From assembly GCF_918697865.1 (NCBI RefSeq), contig NZ_CAKKMV010000002.1:422716-486715 (forward strand): a stretch of 64,000 nucleotides of DNA, in the 5' to 3' direction. Under the pieces are notes generated by a model, which saw only the letters and a program-made list of their open reading frames with translations, was not told the DNA's origin and ran no database searches. Origin of the DNA: Massilia sp. Bi118 (GTDB taxonomy: Bacteria; Pseudomonadota; Gammaproteobacteria; Burkholderiales; Burkholderiaceae_D). The position numbers and the translations under genes were made by a program. This document shows, piece after piece, positions 23,125-32,936 of this stretch (positions within the stretch are counted from its first letter, which is position 1; each line of letters opens with the position of its first letter).

Positions 23125-26118
23125 ATGAAATTGCAGTCCGCGCGCTTCCAGCGCCGTGCCGCCACTGCGGCGATTGGCATGCTGATCGCGTCATTCGCTT
23201 ATGCGCAAAGTTCCGAAGGTTCGATCCACGGCCGTGGCAAACCGGGCGAGAAGGTCACCATCACCAGCACCGAAAACGGCTCGAGCCGCCAGGTCACGGT
23301 CGATTCGCGTGGCGAGTACACCGCCAACAAGCTGCCGCCGGGCGCCTATACGGTCGAATCGGCCGGCGTCAGGCACGACGTGAGCGTCGCCATCGGTTCC
23401 GGCAGTACCGTCGACCTGGTCCAGGACACGGCACGCGTGGTCGTCCGCGGCGCACGTTCCACCATCGACGTCGCCAGCGTCGAGTCGAGCACGGTGTTTA
23501 CCGCCGACCAGATGGCTGCGCTGCCGGTGGCGCGCGACATCAACATGGTCGCCCAGCTGGCGCCGGGCGTCGTGCGCGGCGACCCCGATCTGGGCTCCGG
23601 CAACCTGCCGTCCTTCAGCGGCGCGTCGGTGGCCGAGAACGGTTACTACATCAACGGCTTCGACGTCACCAACATCCGTAACTTCCTGTCGTACGCGAAC
23701 CTGCCCTTCGACGCCATCGGCGCGCAGCAGATGAAGAGCGGCGGCTACGGCGCCGAATACGGCCGCTCGCTCGGCGGCGTGATCAGTATCGCGACCAAGC
23801 GCGGCACCAATACCTGGAAGGCGGGCGGCGCGATGTTCTACGAACCGCAGTCGCTGCGTTCGACCGGCAAGAACGTGGCCGACCTGAACCTGGTGGACGG
23901 CAAACCGACCGGCAACTACACCGTGTTCAACGCGCCGCGCAAGTCGAGCGACCTGTCCTACGACGTGTTCGCCGGCGGCCCGATCATCCAGGACAAGCTG
24001 TTCGTGTTCGGTATCCTAGAAGGCCGCCACGACACCGTCGACAGCTTCTCGGAAGCCGGCAGCGTCCGCACCCGCTCGCGCAAGCCGAACGGCATGATCA
24101 AGGTCGACTTCACGCCGAGCGACATGCATCGCCTCGAGTTCACGGCGATCGACAATCGACAGGAAACGGAGATCACCGACTGGACCCAGGATCTGTCCGT
24201 GCATCCGGAAGACAAGAACCTGACCTGGCACAAGGGCAGCCCGGCCTACAGCACCCAGACCTCGGGCGGCAATGTGCTGATCGGTAAGTACACCGCCTAC
24301 GTGACCGACAGCCTGACCTTGTCGGCCCTGGCCGGCAAGGTGAGCGACAAGCTGACGAGGACCGAAGGCGCGCGCCAGGCAGGCCTCGATTGCCCGGTCG
24401 TCCTCGAAACCGATGGTGCGAGCGAAATCGGCTGCTGGGCCAAGCCTTTCCCTGGACCTTCCGTGCGTGCGCTGAACGCGCCGGATGACGAGGACAAGCG
24501 CAAAGCCTACCGTTTCGACATCGACTATGTGCTGGGCAGCCACACGCTGCGCGGCGGTATGGACAACCAGAAGTTCACTTCGGTGCAGGCCGGCAGCTCG
24601 AGCTACTCGGGCGGCTACTACTATCGCTATTTCATCAGCCCGACCGGCACCGTGAACGGCGTGCCGAATGCGGTGGCGCCGGGCGGCCAGTACGTCCGCC
24701 GGCGCGAAACGACCTCGACCGGCGGCGCTTTCGAAGTCGAGAACAAGGCCTACTACATCGAAGACAACTGGAAGATCGTCAAGAACGTGCTGCTGTACGC
24801 GGGCCTGCGTTCGGAATCCTTCGACAACCGCAATGGCGACGGCGTCAGCTTCGTCAAGGCCGACAACCTGGTCGCGCCGCGCCTGGGCGTGTCGTGGGAC
24901 GTGATGGGCGACTCCTCGCTCAAGGCCTTCGCCAACGTCGGCCGCTACTACATCCCGGTGGCGTCGAATACCAATATCCGCGCCACCCAGGGCGAACTCT
25001 ACGAGCAGCGCTTCTTTACCTTCACCGGCCGCGATCCGCGCACTCAGGGCCCGCTCGGTCTGTCCGCCAAGGACATCGGCACGCCGCAGATCGTCAGCGA
25101 CGGCAGCCTGGCGAATCCGGCGACGATCTCGGACATGAATCTCAAGCCGATGTCGCAGGATGAAGTCATCCTCGGCTTCCAGAAGGCGCTGGCATCGCGC
25201 TGGACCGTGGGAATGAAGGCGACCTACCGCAAGCTCAACAACGGCATGGACGACTACTGCTCGCACCTCGCGTTCGAGCGCTGGGCAGCCGACAACAATC
25301 ACCCGAACTTCGATTCCAGCACGATGGCGGGCTGCATGCTGCTCAACCCGGGCAACGACATCACGCTGATGATGGATCTGAATAATGACGGCACCCTCCA
25401 GAAAGCCACCGTTCCGAACAGCTACCTGGGCCTGAGCAAGTACACCCGCACCTACAAGGCGCTCGAGTTCACCCTCGACCGTCCATGGGACGGCAAATGG
25501 GGCCTGAGCGCATCCTACGTCCTGTCGGCGCTGAAGGGCACCGGCGAAGGCTACGTCAACTCGGTGATCAACCAGGAAGACGCAGGCGTTACCCAGGACT
25601 TCGACTTCGCCGCGCTGACCGACGGTAACGACGGCTACCTGTCGAACGACCGCCGCCATGTGTTCAAGCTGTACGGTAATTACGCCCTGACCGACGAATG
25701 GCGCCTCGGCTTCAATGGCATCCTGGCATCTGGCCGCCCGACCAGCTGCATCGGCTTTGTGCCGGACTGGGCCAAGGACGCGTCCGACGCCGCCAACTAC
25801 ACCACGGCATCGGCGTTCTACTGCCTGAACGACAAGGGCCAGTCGGAACTGCACAACCGCGGCACCGCCGGCCGCACGCCGTGGACCCACTCGCTGGACC
25901 TGCAGGTGGCCTACATCCCGAAGATCGCCCGCGGCAAGCTGACGCTCCAGGCCGACGTGTTCAACGTGTTCAACCGCCAGCAAGTCACGGAGTGGAACGA
26001 GCAGCGCGACTATTCGCGTGACACCGTTTCCGAAGGTACCCTGAACGCGAACTACCAGAAGCCGACCGGCTTCCAGACCCCGCGTTCGGTGCGCTTCACG
26101 GCCCGTTACGAGTTCTGA
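23125..26118 (+). CDS. Oar-like TonB-dependent receptor with carboxypeptidase-regulatory-like domain (1)
   Basis: A 997-residue outer-membrane protein. The signal peptide ends FAYAQ. An immunoglobulin-like carboxypeptidase-regulatory-type domain follows (GSIHGRGKPGEKVTI to LPPGAYTVES, about residues 32-85), then a plug with VVVRGARSTIDV and ENGYYINGFDVTN and the conserved GGYGAEYGRSLGGVISIATK, then the barrel, ending ARYEF. This arrangement is that of Myxococcus Oar and related large receptors, some of which take up or secrete proteins or peptides. AGGGGGA precedes the ATG. It is the most divergent of the three Oar-like copies here (the others start at 29308 and 32937). Substrate unknown. Confidence 0.92.
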   Translation: MKLQSARFQRRAATAAIGMLIASFAYAQSSEGSIHGRGKPGEKVTITSTENGSSRQVTVDSRGEYTANKLPPGAYTVESAGVRHDVSVAIGSGSTVDLVQDTARVVVRGARSTIDVASVESSTVFTADQMAALPVARDINMVAQLAPGVVRGDPDLGSGNLPSFSGASVAENGYYINGFDVTNIRNFLSYANLPFDAIGAQQMKSGGYGAEYGRSLGGVISIATKRGTNTWKAGGAMFYEPQSLRSTGKNVADLNLVDGKPTGNYTVFNAPRKSSDLSYDVFAGGPIIQDKLFVFGILEGRHDTVDSFSEAGSVRTRSRKPNGMIKVDFTPSDMHRLEFTAIDNRQETEITDWTQDLSVHPEDKNLTWHKGSPAYSTQTSGGNVLIGKYTAYVTDSLTLSALAGKVSDKLTRTEGARQAGLDCPVVLETDGASEIGCWAKPFPGPSVRALNAPDDEDKRKAYRFDIDYVLGSHTLRGGMDNQKFTSVQAGSSSYSGGYYYRYFISPTGTVNGVPNAVAPGGQYVRRRETTSTGGAFEVENKAYYIEDNWKIVKNVLLYAGLRSESFDNRNGDGVSFVKADNLVAPRLGVSWDVMGDSSLKAFANVGRYYIPVASNTNIRATQGELYEQRFFTFTGRDPRTQGPLGLSAKDIGTPQIVSDGSLANPATISDMNLKPMSQDEVILGFQKALASRWTVGMKATYRKLNNGMDDYCSHLAFERWAADNNHPNFDSSTMAGCMLLNPGNDITLMMDLNNDGTLQKATVPNSYLGLSKYTRTYKALEFTLDRPWDGKWGLSASYVLSALKGTGEGYVNSVINQEDAGVTQDFDFAALTDGNDGYLSNDRRHVFKLYGNYALTDEWRLGFNGILASGRPTSCIGFVPDWAKDASDAANYTTASAFYCLNDKGQSELHNRGTAGRTPWTHSLDLQVAYIPKIARGKLTLQADVFNVFNRQQVTEWNEQRDYSRDTVSEGTLNANYQKPTGFQTPRSVRFTARYEF

Positions 26119-26139
26119 TCGCGTACTGTGTGAAATGAG

Positions 26140-26168
26140 AACGCCGCCCTCGGGCGGCGTTTTTTTTA
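26140..26168 (+). terminator. Intrinsic terminator after Oar-like receptor 1
   Basis: AACGCCGCCC pairs with GGGCGGCGTT over a minimal loop, followed by eight T; it lies between this gene and the convergent exporter gene. Confidence 0.9.
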
Positions 26169-26178
26169 TTCTGCGCTT

Positions 26179-27051
26179 TTATTCCGCGCTTCCGGCGCTC
26201 GCCGCGGTCGCCCCGCAGGCCAGGATCACCAGCGCGATCCCCAGCCACTGCACCCCTGACAGACGTTCGCCCAGCACCATGAAGCCGGCCAGGGCCGCCA
26301 CTGCCGGCGAGGCGCTGACCAGGATGCCGAACACCCGCCGCGGCAGCTTGCGCAGGGCGATCATCTCCAGCGTGTAGGGCGCGGCCGAGGACAGGATGGC
26401 CACCGCCAGGCCGGCCGCCAGCACGGCGGGCGAGAGCAGGGCGCCGCCGGCGTAGCGGGCGCCGATCGGCACGATGAAGACGCTGGCCGCCAGCATGCCC
26501 CAGGCCACGGTGCCGGAACCCGCCGCCGTCGATGCGCGCTTGCCGAACACGATGTACAGCGCCCAGCACAGGGCGGCGCCGGCGGCGCAGGCGACACCCA
26601 GCGGGTCGAGCGCGCCGGTCCCGGATTTGAGCGGCAGCAGCAGCCACAGGCCAAAAGCCGCGCAGGCCACCCACACGAAGTCGCGCGCGCGGCGCGAGGA
26701 CAGCAGCACCACGGCCAGCGGTCCCATGACCTCGATCGATACCGCGATGCCGATCGGGATGCGCGCGAAGGCGCGATAGATCAGCAGGTTCATGCTGCCC
26801 AGCGCCAGGCCGTAGAGCAGCAGCCAGGGCAGGTCGGCGCGCGAGGGCAGGGTGCGCCAGGGCCGGGTGAAGGCCGCCAGCAGCAGGGCCGACAGGCCGA
26901 CGCGCAGCGCGACCACGCCTTCGGCCCCGACCAGCGGGAACAACTGCTTGGCGAAGGCCGCGCCGGCGTAAGTCGACACCATCGCGCCGGCGATCGCCAG
27001 CACCGGCAGGGCGGCGCCCGGCTGGACCTGGACCTGGGCCTGGCTCGTCAC
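26179..27051 (-). CDS. EamA-family exporter, RhtA-like
   Basis: A 290-residue inner-membrane protein starting at GTG with ten hydrophobic segments in two EamA repeats. The region IPIGIAVSIEVMGPLAVVLLSSRRARDFVW matches the signature of the RhtA (threonine/homoserine exporter) branch of the DMT superfamily; the second repeat holds LCWALYIVFGKRAST and GILVSASPAVAALAGF. It begins two bases after the stop of the FAD oxidoreductase, so the two form one transcript. Substrate inferred only by family: small amino acids or metabolites. Its 3' end meets the terminator of the convergent receptor gene. Confidence 0.88.
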   Translation of the reverse strand: MTSQAQVQVQPGAALPVLAIAGAMVSTYAGAAFAKQLFPLVGAEGVVALRVGLSALLLAAFTRPWRTLPSRADLPWLLLYGLALGSMNLLIYRAFARIPIGIAVSIEVMGPLAVVLLSSRRARDFVWVACAAFGLWLLLPLKSGTGALDPLGVACAAGAALCWALYIVFGKRASTAAGSGTVAWGMLAASVFIVPIGARYAGGALLSPAVLAAGLAVAILSSAAPYTLEMIALRKLPRRVFGILVSASPAVAALAGFMVLGERLSGVQWLGIALVILACGATAASAGSAE

Positions 27052-27053
27052 GT

Positions 27054-28670
27054 TCAGCCGACCATGGACAGCGCGACCGCTTCCGCCACGCGGATACCGT
27101 CGATCGCGGCCGACATGATGCCGCCCGCATAGCCGGCGCCTTCGCCGGCCGGGTACAGGCCGCGGGTGTTCAGGCTTTGCAGGTTGTCGTCGTGGCGCTT
27201 GATGCGGATCGGCGAGGAGGTGCGGGTTTCGACGCCGGTCAGCACCGCATCCTCTTTATAGTAGCCCTTGATCTGCTTGTCGAAGGCGACGAAGGCTTCG
27301 CGCATGGCGACGATCGCGTATTCCGGCAGGGAAGGGGCGAGGTCGGTCAGGTGCACGGCCGGCTTGAAGGACGGGATCACCGCGCCGAATTCGGTCGAGG
27401 CCACACCGCGCACGAAGTCACCCATCAGCTGGCCCGGGGCGTCGTAGTTGCTGCCGCCGAGGACGAAGGCGCGCGATTCGAGTTCCCTCTGGAAGGCGAT
27501 GCCGGCCAGCGGGTGGCCGGGATAGTCCTGCGGCGTGATGCCGACCACGATCGCGCTGTTGGCGTTGCGCTCGTTGCGCGAATACTGGCTCATGCCGTTG
27601 GTAACCACCCGGCCTTCTTCGCTCGAGGCGGCGACCACGGTGCCGCCCGGGCACATGCAGAAGCTGTACACGCTGCGGCCGTTGGAGGCGTGGTGCACGA
27701 TCTTGTAGTCGGCCGCGCCGAGGATCTCGTTGCCGGCATTCGGGCCGAAGCGGCAGGCGTCGATCAGCGATTGCGGGTGCTCGACCCGGAAACCGATCGA
27801 GAACGGCTTCGCTTCTATATAGACACCGCGGTCGTACAGCATCTGGAAGGTGTCGCGCGCGCTGTGGCCGATCGCCATCACCAGGTGCCTGGTCGGGATT
27901 TCCTCGCCCGAGGCCAGGCGCACGCCCACCACCTGGCGGCTGTTGCCTTCGCCTTCGACCAGCACGTCTTCCAGGCGGGTCTCGAAACGGATCTCGCCGC
28001 CCAGCGACAGGATCTCGGCGCGCATCTGCTCGACCATCTTGACCAGGCGGAAGGTACCGATGTGCGGCTTGCTGACGTACATGATCTCTTCCGGCGCGCC
28101 CGATTTCACGAACTCGGACAGCACTTTGCGGCCGTAGTGCTTCGGATCCTTGACCTGGCTGTACAGCTTGCCGTCCGAGAAGGTGCCGGCGCCGCCTTCG
28201 CCGAACTGCACGTTCGACTCGGTGTTCAGCTTGCGCTTGCGCCAGAAGCCGAAGGTGTCGACGGTACGCTCGCGCACGACTTTGCCGCGCTCCAACACGA
28301 TGGGATTGAAACCCATCTGGGCCAGGATCAGGGCGACGAACAGGCCGCACGGACCCATGCCGACCACCACCGGGCGCGGGGCGCCGGGCGCCGGGCGCGC
28401 AGCGGTCACGAATTTGTAGCCGGTATCGGGCGCCGGCCCGATCTGGCGGTCCTGCTGCAGCCGCTTCAATACCTCCGCCTCGTTCTTCACCTGCACGTCC
28501 AGTGCATAGATCAGCACGATGGCGCTGCGCTTGCGGGCGTCGTAGCTGCGCTTGAACACCGTGAAGTCGATCAGCTCATCTTCAGCGATGCCGAGGCGGC
28601 TCAGCACCGCCTGGCGCAATGCGGGTTCGGGATGGTCGAGGGGAAGTTTTAATTCGGCAATTCTCAGCAT
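27054..28670 (-). CDS. FAD-dependent dehydrogenase of the COG2509 type
   Basis: From the ATG at 28670 this is a 538-residue flavoprotein. An N-terminal alpha-beta domain of about 95 residues (LRIAELKLPLDHPEPALRQ) precedes the dinucleotide fold VVVGMGPCGLFVALILAQMG. Family strings follow: ESNVQFGEGGAGTFSDGKL, GHSARDTFQML, and the C-terminal FAD loop YPAGEGAGYAGGIMSAAIDG. The long family is widespread and uncharacterised; it is annotated as FAD-dependent oxidoreductase with no known substrate. The start at MLRIAEL is chosen over 28691 because the family begins there. It heads a two-gene unit with the RhtA-like exporter, which suggests modification and export of a metabolite, an inference only. 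Confidence 0.88.
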   Translation of the reverse strand: MLRIAELKLPLDHPEPALRQAVLSRLGIAEDELIDFTVFKRSYDARKRSAIVLIYALDVQVKNEAEVLKRLQQDRQIGPAPDTGYKFVTAARPAPGAPRPVVVGMGPCGLFVALILAQMGFNPIVLERGKVVRERTVDTFGFWRKRKLNTESNVQFGEGGAGTFSDGKLYSQVKDPKHYGRKVLSEFVKSGAPEEIMYVSKPHIGTFRLVKMVEQMRAEILSLGGEIRFETRLEDVLVEGEGNSRQVVGVRLASGEEIPTRHLVMAIGHSARDTFQMLYDRGVYIEAKPFSIGFRVEHPQSLIDACRFGPNAGNEILGAADYKIVHHASNGRSVYSFCMCPGGTVVAASSEEGRVVTNGMSQYSRNERNANSAIVVGITPQDYPGHPLAGIAFQRELESRAFVLGGSNYDAPGQLMGDFVRGVASTEFGAVIPSFKPAVHLTDLAPSLPEYAIVAMREAFVAFDKQIKGYYKEDAVLTGVETRTSSPIRIKRHDDNLQSLNTRGLYPAGEGAGYAGGIMSAAIDGIRVAEAVALSMVG

Positions 28671-29307
28671 GGTAGGGGGCGTGGCTAGCAAACGCTTGGT
28701 CGGTTCAACCTTCTATTGTAACCCGGCGCGGCAGGCGGCAAGGCGGCCATGCCGGGAATGTCCGCCCACCGGACACTTAGCCTGTCCGCATTGTCCGCCG
28801 GGGCGGCCGCAGAGGGAGGAACTTATGTCCGCCGCATAGGGTTTGACGTTGCACAGACCCAACGTTTGACAAATTAATGACAAAAATCTTCGTTGCACCA
28901 TAACTGTGCATTATTTCCCGATATAAGCAGGATGTATATACATATGACGCAGTGCAATAAATACAAAAAGCATGGCGTCAATATAGTGCGATATGTATTG
29001 ACTTGATTTCATTGAGTTTTTTCTGGACATGATGTTTTTTTGAGCAGCTTGTCACATTTGTATTGCTGCGCCACACAATTGTGCATATTGCCGTGCATCT
29101 TCATGGTGCATGCATAGCCGGTCTTTCCTGGCTTCGGAATGATGTCCTGGAGCAATTGACACTTGTAGAAACGTTATGTTCCTATGTGCGTACATATCCT
29201 TACCGAAATAAGGATAGGGCTTCGCCTTTGGCTGAGTTAGAGAGAAAAATTAGTTTGTTTTGCAGTAGTTGGTGATTGAAACGTCTTACCCAAAAATAGG
29301 AAATCAC
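28671..29307. other. Long AT-rich leader upstream of Oar-like receptor 2
   Basis: A 637-base gene-free stretch. The first 180 bases are GC-rich with scattered GTCCGC copies (28766-28835). From about 28860 base composition turns AT-rich. GTGCAT recurs at about 29081, 29093 and 29106 with 12-13 base spacing. The TTGACA-N13-TATGTTCC element is at 29156-29182. I found no RNA gene and no convincing coding frame; a 70-codon open frame at 29063-29275 has no family features or ribosome binding site. Confidence 0.6.
29156..29182 (+). promoter_or_regulatory. Receptor leader element TTGACA-N13-TATGTTCC
   Basis: TTGACACTT starts at 29156 and TATGTTCC at 29175, the same strings and spacing as at 23029. 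It lies 152 bases before the ATG of Oar-like receptor 2. Confidence 0.35.
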
Positions 29308-32300
29308 ATGCTCAAGAAAACCGTATTAGTTCACGCATTGATGCTCGCATTCGGCAGCGCTGCGTTGACCGTTGCCACGATGGACACCGCCATGGCGCAG
29401 TCGAACGCCACCGGTAACATCTACGGTAGCGTCGCGCCGGGCTCCGATGTGTCGGTCGTCATCGAGAACGAAGCCACCGGCCTCCGCCGTTCCGTCACCC
29501 CGGATGCGCAAGGCCGCTTCCGCGTGACCGCTCTGCCGCCGGGCACCTACAAAGTCACCCAAATGCGTGGCCAGGCCGCTGCCGGCTCGATGAATGTCGA
29601 CGTCAGCATCAGCCAGAGCGCCGCAGCCGATTTCGCTCCGGCATCGGGCATCCAGACCGTCCAGGTGACCGGCCAGCGTCGCACCATCGACGTCACCAGC
29701 ACCAACAGCGGCGCAACCTTCAATGCGCGCCAGCTGGCGGCACTGCCGATCGCCCGCAACGTCGACGCGATCATCCAGCTCGCACCGAACACCACCCGCG
29801 CCGACTCCCGCTTCGCCGGCGGCGCCTCGATCGGCGGCGGTGCAGCTTCCGAAAACTCGTACTACATCAACGGCTTCCCGGTCACCAACCCGCTGACCGG
29901 CCTGGGCGCTGCCCAGCTGCCCTTCGGCGCCATCGCCGAAGCGCAGGTCCTGACCGGTGGTTTCGGCGCCGAATTCGGCCGTTCCGTCGGCGGCGTGGTC
30001 AACATCATCACCAAGAGCGGTACCAACACCTTCGAAGCCGGCGGCCTGATCACTTATGAGCCGAAGCAATGGCGTTCGAAGTTCCGCGACATCTATTACG
30101 CGAATACCGGCGCCAACCCGGCCACCGACAATACCCTGCGCCTGGCCCGTGCCCAGAACGAGCGCGAGCAGAAGAGCTACAGCCTGTACGCAGGTGGTCC
30201 GATCATCCAGGACAAGCTGTTCTTCTTTGCCGCTGCCGAGATGACCGACCGCGACGACGGCTACACCAACGGCACCCGCGTGGCGTCGGCGGCATCGAAC
30301 ACGGCCTTCGGCTGGCGCGACCGCCAGATCAAGACCCAGCGCTACATGGGCAAGATCGACTGGAACATCAACGAAGACCATCGTCTCGAATTCACCGCCC
30401 TGGGCGACACGCCGAAGATCGACATCGCCGACAGCGGCTTCAACTATGCCGACCGCAGCCGCAACGGCATCGTCACCGCCCGCGCGCACTACGAGAACGT
30501 GGAGTCCCAAGGCTTCGTCGGCGGCAAGAGCAATATGCTGAAGTACACGGGCAACCTGACCCAGGACTTCACGCTGACCGCGCTGTATGGCAAATCGGAA
30601 ATCAAGCGCGTCAACAGCTTCGAGGGCTACGATCCGAACGAGTTCTCGAAGACCTTCTCGCCGGACGTGCAGGTGCCGGGCCTGAGCTACACCAACCCGC
30701 AGTCGATCACGGGCACTGTCTTGGCCGACGGTTCCAAGGACATCGTCAAGTCTGGCCGTCTCGACCTGGAATACCGCCTCGGCGCACACACGCTGCGCGG
30801 CGGCCTGGATCAGACCAAGGTGCAGTCGCTGGCCGCGGGTGAATTCCGTGGCGGCGGCGGCCGCTGGACCTACTACAAGCAGGCCAACCCGAACACCTCG
30901 ATCGACACCGTCGGCGGCTTCGTGATCCCGTCGCCGGCCAGCGGCGGCGGCTACGGTACCCAGGGCTACTACGTCACCAAGGACCTGTTCAACACGGTGA
31001 CCGACTCCTACGCCGAACAGAGCGCGTTCTACCTGGAAGACAAGTGGCAGCTCCACAAGGACTTCCTGCTGACCGTGGGCCTGCGTAGCGAATCCTTCAA
31101 GAACCAGAACGGTCAAAAGCAGACCTTCCTGGACATGAAGAACCAGATCCAGCCGCGTCTCGCCGCCGCCTGGGACGTGAACGGCGACGCCAGCCTGAAG
31201 GTCTTCGGTACCGCCGGCCGCTACTCGGTGCCGATCCCGACCCACATCTCGGTGCGTGGCGCCGGCCGTTCGACCTTCACCGCCCAGTACTACACCTACA
31301 CCGGCGTCGATGCGAAGGGCAACCCGACCGGCCTGGTCCAGCTGAGCCCGCCGCTCTCGAACAACAACGAGTACGGCCAGGACAAGGTCATCGCAACCCT
31401 GGCTGCGCTGGACATGAAGCCGGCCTACCAGGATGAGATCTCGCTGGGCTTCGAACGCGCCTGGTCGCCGACCCTGAACTTCGGCGGCAAGGTCACCTAT
31501 CGCAAGCTGCGTCAGACCATCGACGACTTCTGCGACGTGCGTCCGTTCGAGCGCTATGCTGCCGCGAACAACATCGCCATCACCAACATCTTCTGGGGCG
31601 CTTCCTGCCAGACGTTCAACCCGGGCCAGGACAACACCTTCATGGTGGACTTCGCCGGCGATCCGAGCAAACTCACCAAGGTGCACCTGACCGCTGCCGA
31701 GCAGGGCTTCGACAAGCCGAGCCGTACCTATGCGGCCCTGGACCTGTTCGCAGAGCATCCGTTCCGCAACGGCTGGTATGGCAAGCTGTTCTACACCCTG
31801 TCGCGCAACAAGGGTAATACCGAAGGCCAGGTGAAGTCCGACAACGGCCAGACCGACGTCTCCGCAACCTCGACCTGGGATTACCCGGAAGCGATGAAGG
31901 GTGCCTATGGCCGCCTGCCGAACGACCGCAAGCACCAGATCAAGGCCTTCGGCTACTATGAAGTGACCAAGGAAGTGATGCTGGGTGGTAACGTGCTGCT
32001 GGCTTCGGGCCGTCCGCGCAGCTGCATCGGCAGCCTGCCGGTGCCGGGCGATTCGCCGAACTACTCGAACCAGAACTTCTACTGCTTCGGTGCAACCCGT
32101 GCACAGAACGTTCTGACCCCGCGTGGTACCGTCGGCGAGCTGCCATGGGACAAGCGTCTGGACCTGAACGTCGCTTATCGTCCGAACATGGTGCCGGGCC
32201 TGCAGGCGCGCGTCGACGTCTTCAACGTGTTCAACACCCAGACCGTGGAGAACGTGACCGAAGCCTACAACAACGGCAGCGCGAAGAGCTCGACCTACGA

Positions 32301-32367
32301 ACTGCCGATCAGCTACACGGCGCCGCGTTCGGTCCGTCTGTCGGTGTCCTACGACAAGAAGTTCTGA
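29308..32367 (+). CDS. Oar-like TonB-dependent receptor with carboxypeptidase-regulatory-like domain (2)
   Basis: A 1019-residue outer-membrane protein from the ATG at 29308, preceded by AGGAAAT. The signal peptide ends DTAMAQ. Next come a regulatory-like domain (GNIYGSVAPGSDVSVV to LPPGTYKVTQ), a plug with VQVTGQRRTIDV, NVDAIIQLAPNTTR and ENSYYINGFPVTNPL, then GGFGAEFGRSVGGVVNIITKSG, and the barrel ending SYDKKF. It is a close paralogue of the next gene: both begin MLKK-VLVHAL-LAFG and share most plug strings. An extended frame from 29269 lacks a ribosome binding site. Possible role in peptide or protein uptake, by family only. Confidence 0.93.
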   Translation: MLKKTVLVHALMLAFGSAALTVATMDTAMAQSNATGNIYGSVAPGSDVSVVIENEATGLRRSVTPDAQGRFRVTALPPGTYKVTQMRGQAAAGSMNVDVSISQSAAADFAPASGIQTVQVTGQRRTIDVTSTNSGATFNARQLAALPIARNVDAIIQLAPNTTRADSRFAGGASIGGGAASENSYYINGFPVTNPLTGLGAAQLPFGAIAEAQVLTGGFGAEFGRSVGGVVNIITKSGTNTFEAGGLITYEPKQWRSKFRDIYYANTGANPATDNTLRLARAQNEREQKSYSLYAGGPIIQDKLFFFAAAEMTDRDDGYTNGTRVASAASNTAFGWRDRQIKTQRYMGKIDWNINEDHRLEFTALGDTPKIDIADSGFNYADRSRNGIVTARAHYENVESQGFVGGKSNMLKYTGNLTQDFTLTALYGKSEIKRVNSFEGYDPNEFSKTFSPDVQVPGLSYTNPQSITGTVLADGSKDIVKSGRLDLEYRLGAHTLRGGLDQTKVQSLAAGEFRGGGGRWTYYKQANPNTSIDTVGGFVIPSPASGGGYGTQGYYVTKDLFNTVTDSYAEQSAFYLEDKWQLHKDFLLTVGLRSESFKNQNGQKQTFLDMKNQIQPRLAAAWDVNGDASLKVFGTAGRYSVPIPTHISVRGAGRSTFTAQYYTYTGVDAKGNPTGLVQLSPPLSNNNEYGQDKVIATLAALDMKPAYQDEISLGFERAWSPTLNFGGKVTYRKLRQTIDDFCDVRPFERYAAANNIAITNIFWGASCQTFNPGQDNTFMVDFAGDPSKLTKVHLTAAEQGFDKPSRTYAALDLFAEHPFRNGWYGKLFYTLSRNKGNTEGQVKSDNGQTDVSATSTWDYPEAMKGAYGRLPNDRKHQIKAFGYYEVTKEVMLGGNVLLASGRPRSCIGSLPVPGDSPNYSNQNFYCFGATRAQNVLTPRGTVGELPWDKRLDLNVAYRPNMVPGLQARVDVFNVFNTQTVENVTEAYNNGSAKSSTYELPISYTAPRSVRLSVSYDKKF

Positions 32368-32390
32368 TCGTCGCTTAAGTCAGCCGATTG

Positions 32391-32422
32391 AAACGCCCCG
32401 GTTCGCCGGGGCGTTTTTTTTT
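32391..32422 (+). terminator. Intrinsic terminator after Oar-like receptor 2
   Basis: AACGCCCCG pairs with CGGGGCGTT over a GTTCGC loop, followed by nine T. Confidence 0.92.
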
Positions 32423-32936
32423 GCGCCTGAGCAATTTGTTGTACGACTCCAACATGATATCCGCATGAATTGTATATACCGGCCTATGCATTGGTGTACT
32501 TACGCGCGCAGAAATGCAGCGGCCGGCGCAATGCGCCGCACCAATTTATTACACGCCGAAGAAGGCAGGGAGACGGAAGAGAAGTTCTTTAACTTTTGCT
32601 AAGTTCTGCGAAAAGTACCTGAACCGGCAAAAATTTTGTTCGGTGAAACGCGTTTATGCGGCAAGCATATTGCGGCGCAGCATACTTTGGAATGCCCGAT
32701 GCAGCAGAACGGCGCACCGTTCAGAGGCGCAGCAAAGGTCTTGTTGATACATAAACCAAATTGACACCCAAAGAATACATATGCTTTTATTGCAAAACAT
32801 TAACTTTGGTGGCATGCAGTTCGGGCATCCAATTTTGATAGATATAAATACACCTGTCAATACAATACGGGTCTAGGTGGTGATTTAAAAATGGGCAGTC
32901 CACAAAACGGTCCGAATCGAAAATAAGGGAATCACA
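32423..32936. other. AT-rich leader upstream of Oar-like receptor 3
   Basis: A 514-base gene-free stretch. It holds the shared element TTGACACCC-N15-TTTTATTGC at 32761-32793, and AT-rich DNA up to the AAGGGAAT ribosome binding site. An open frame of 77 codons at 32514-32747 is basic, Cys/Arg-rich and without family features; I do not count it as a gene. No RNA gene seen. Confidence 0.55.
32761..32793 (+). promoter_or_regulatory. Receptor leader element TTGACACCC-N15-TTTTATTGC
   Basis: TTGACACCC at 32761 and TTTTATTGC at 32785 recur at identical spacing, in the opposite orientation, at 52402-52370 before the receptor starting at 52254. TATGC-TTTTAT may serve as an extended -10 at 18 bases from TTGACA. 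It is 176 bases before the start codon. Confidence 0.4.

Noticed and set aside
29063..29275. 70-codon frame in the leader of Oar-like receptor 2
   Set aside because: No ribosome binding site and no family resemblance; it overlaps the shared regulatory element.
32514..32747. 77-codon frame in the leader of Oar-like receptor 3
   Set aside because: Basic, Cys/Arg-rich, without ribosome binding site, in AT-rich leader DNA.
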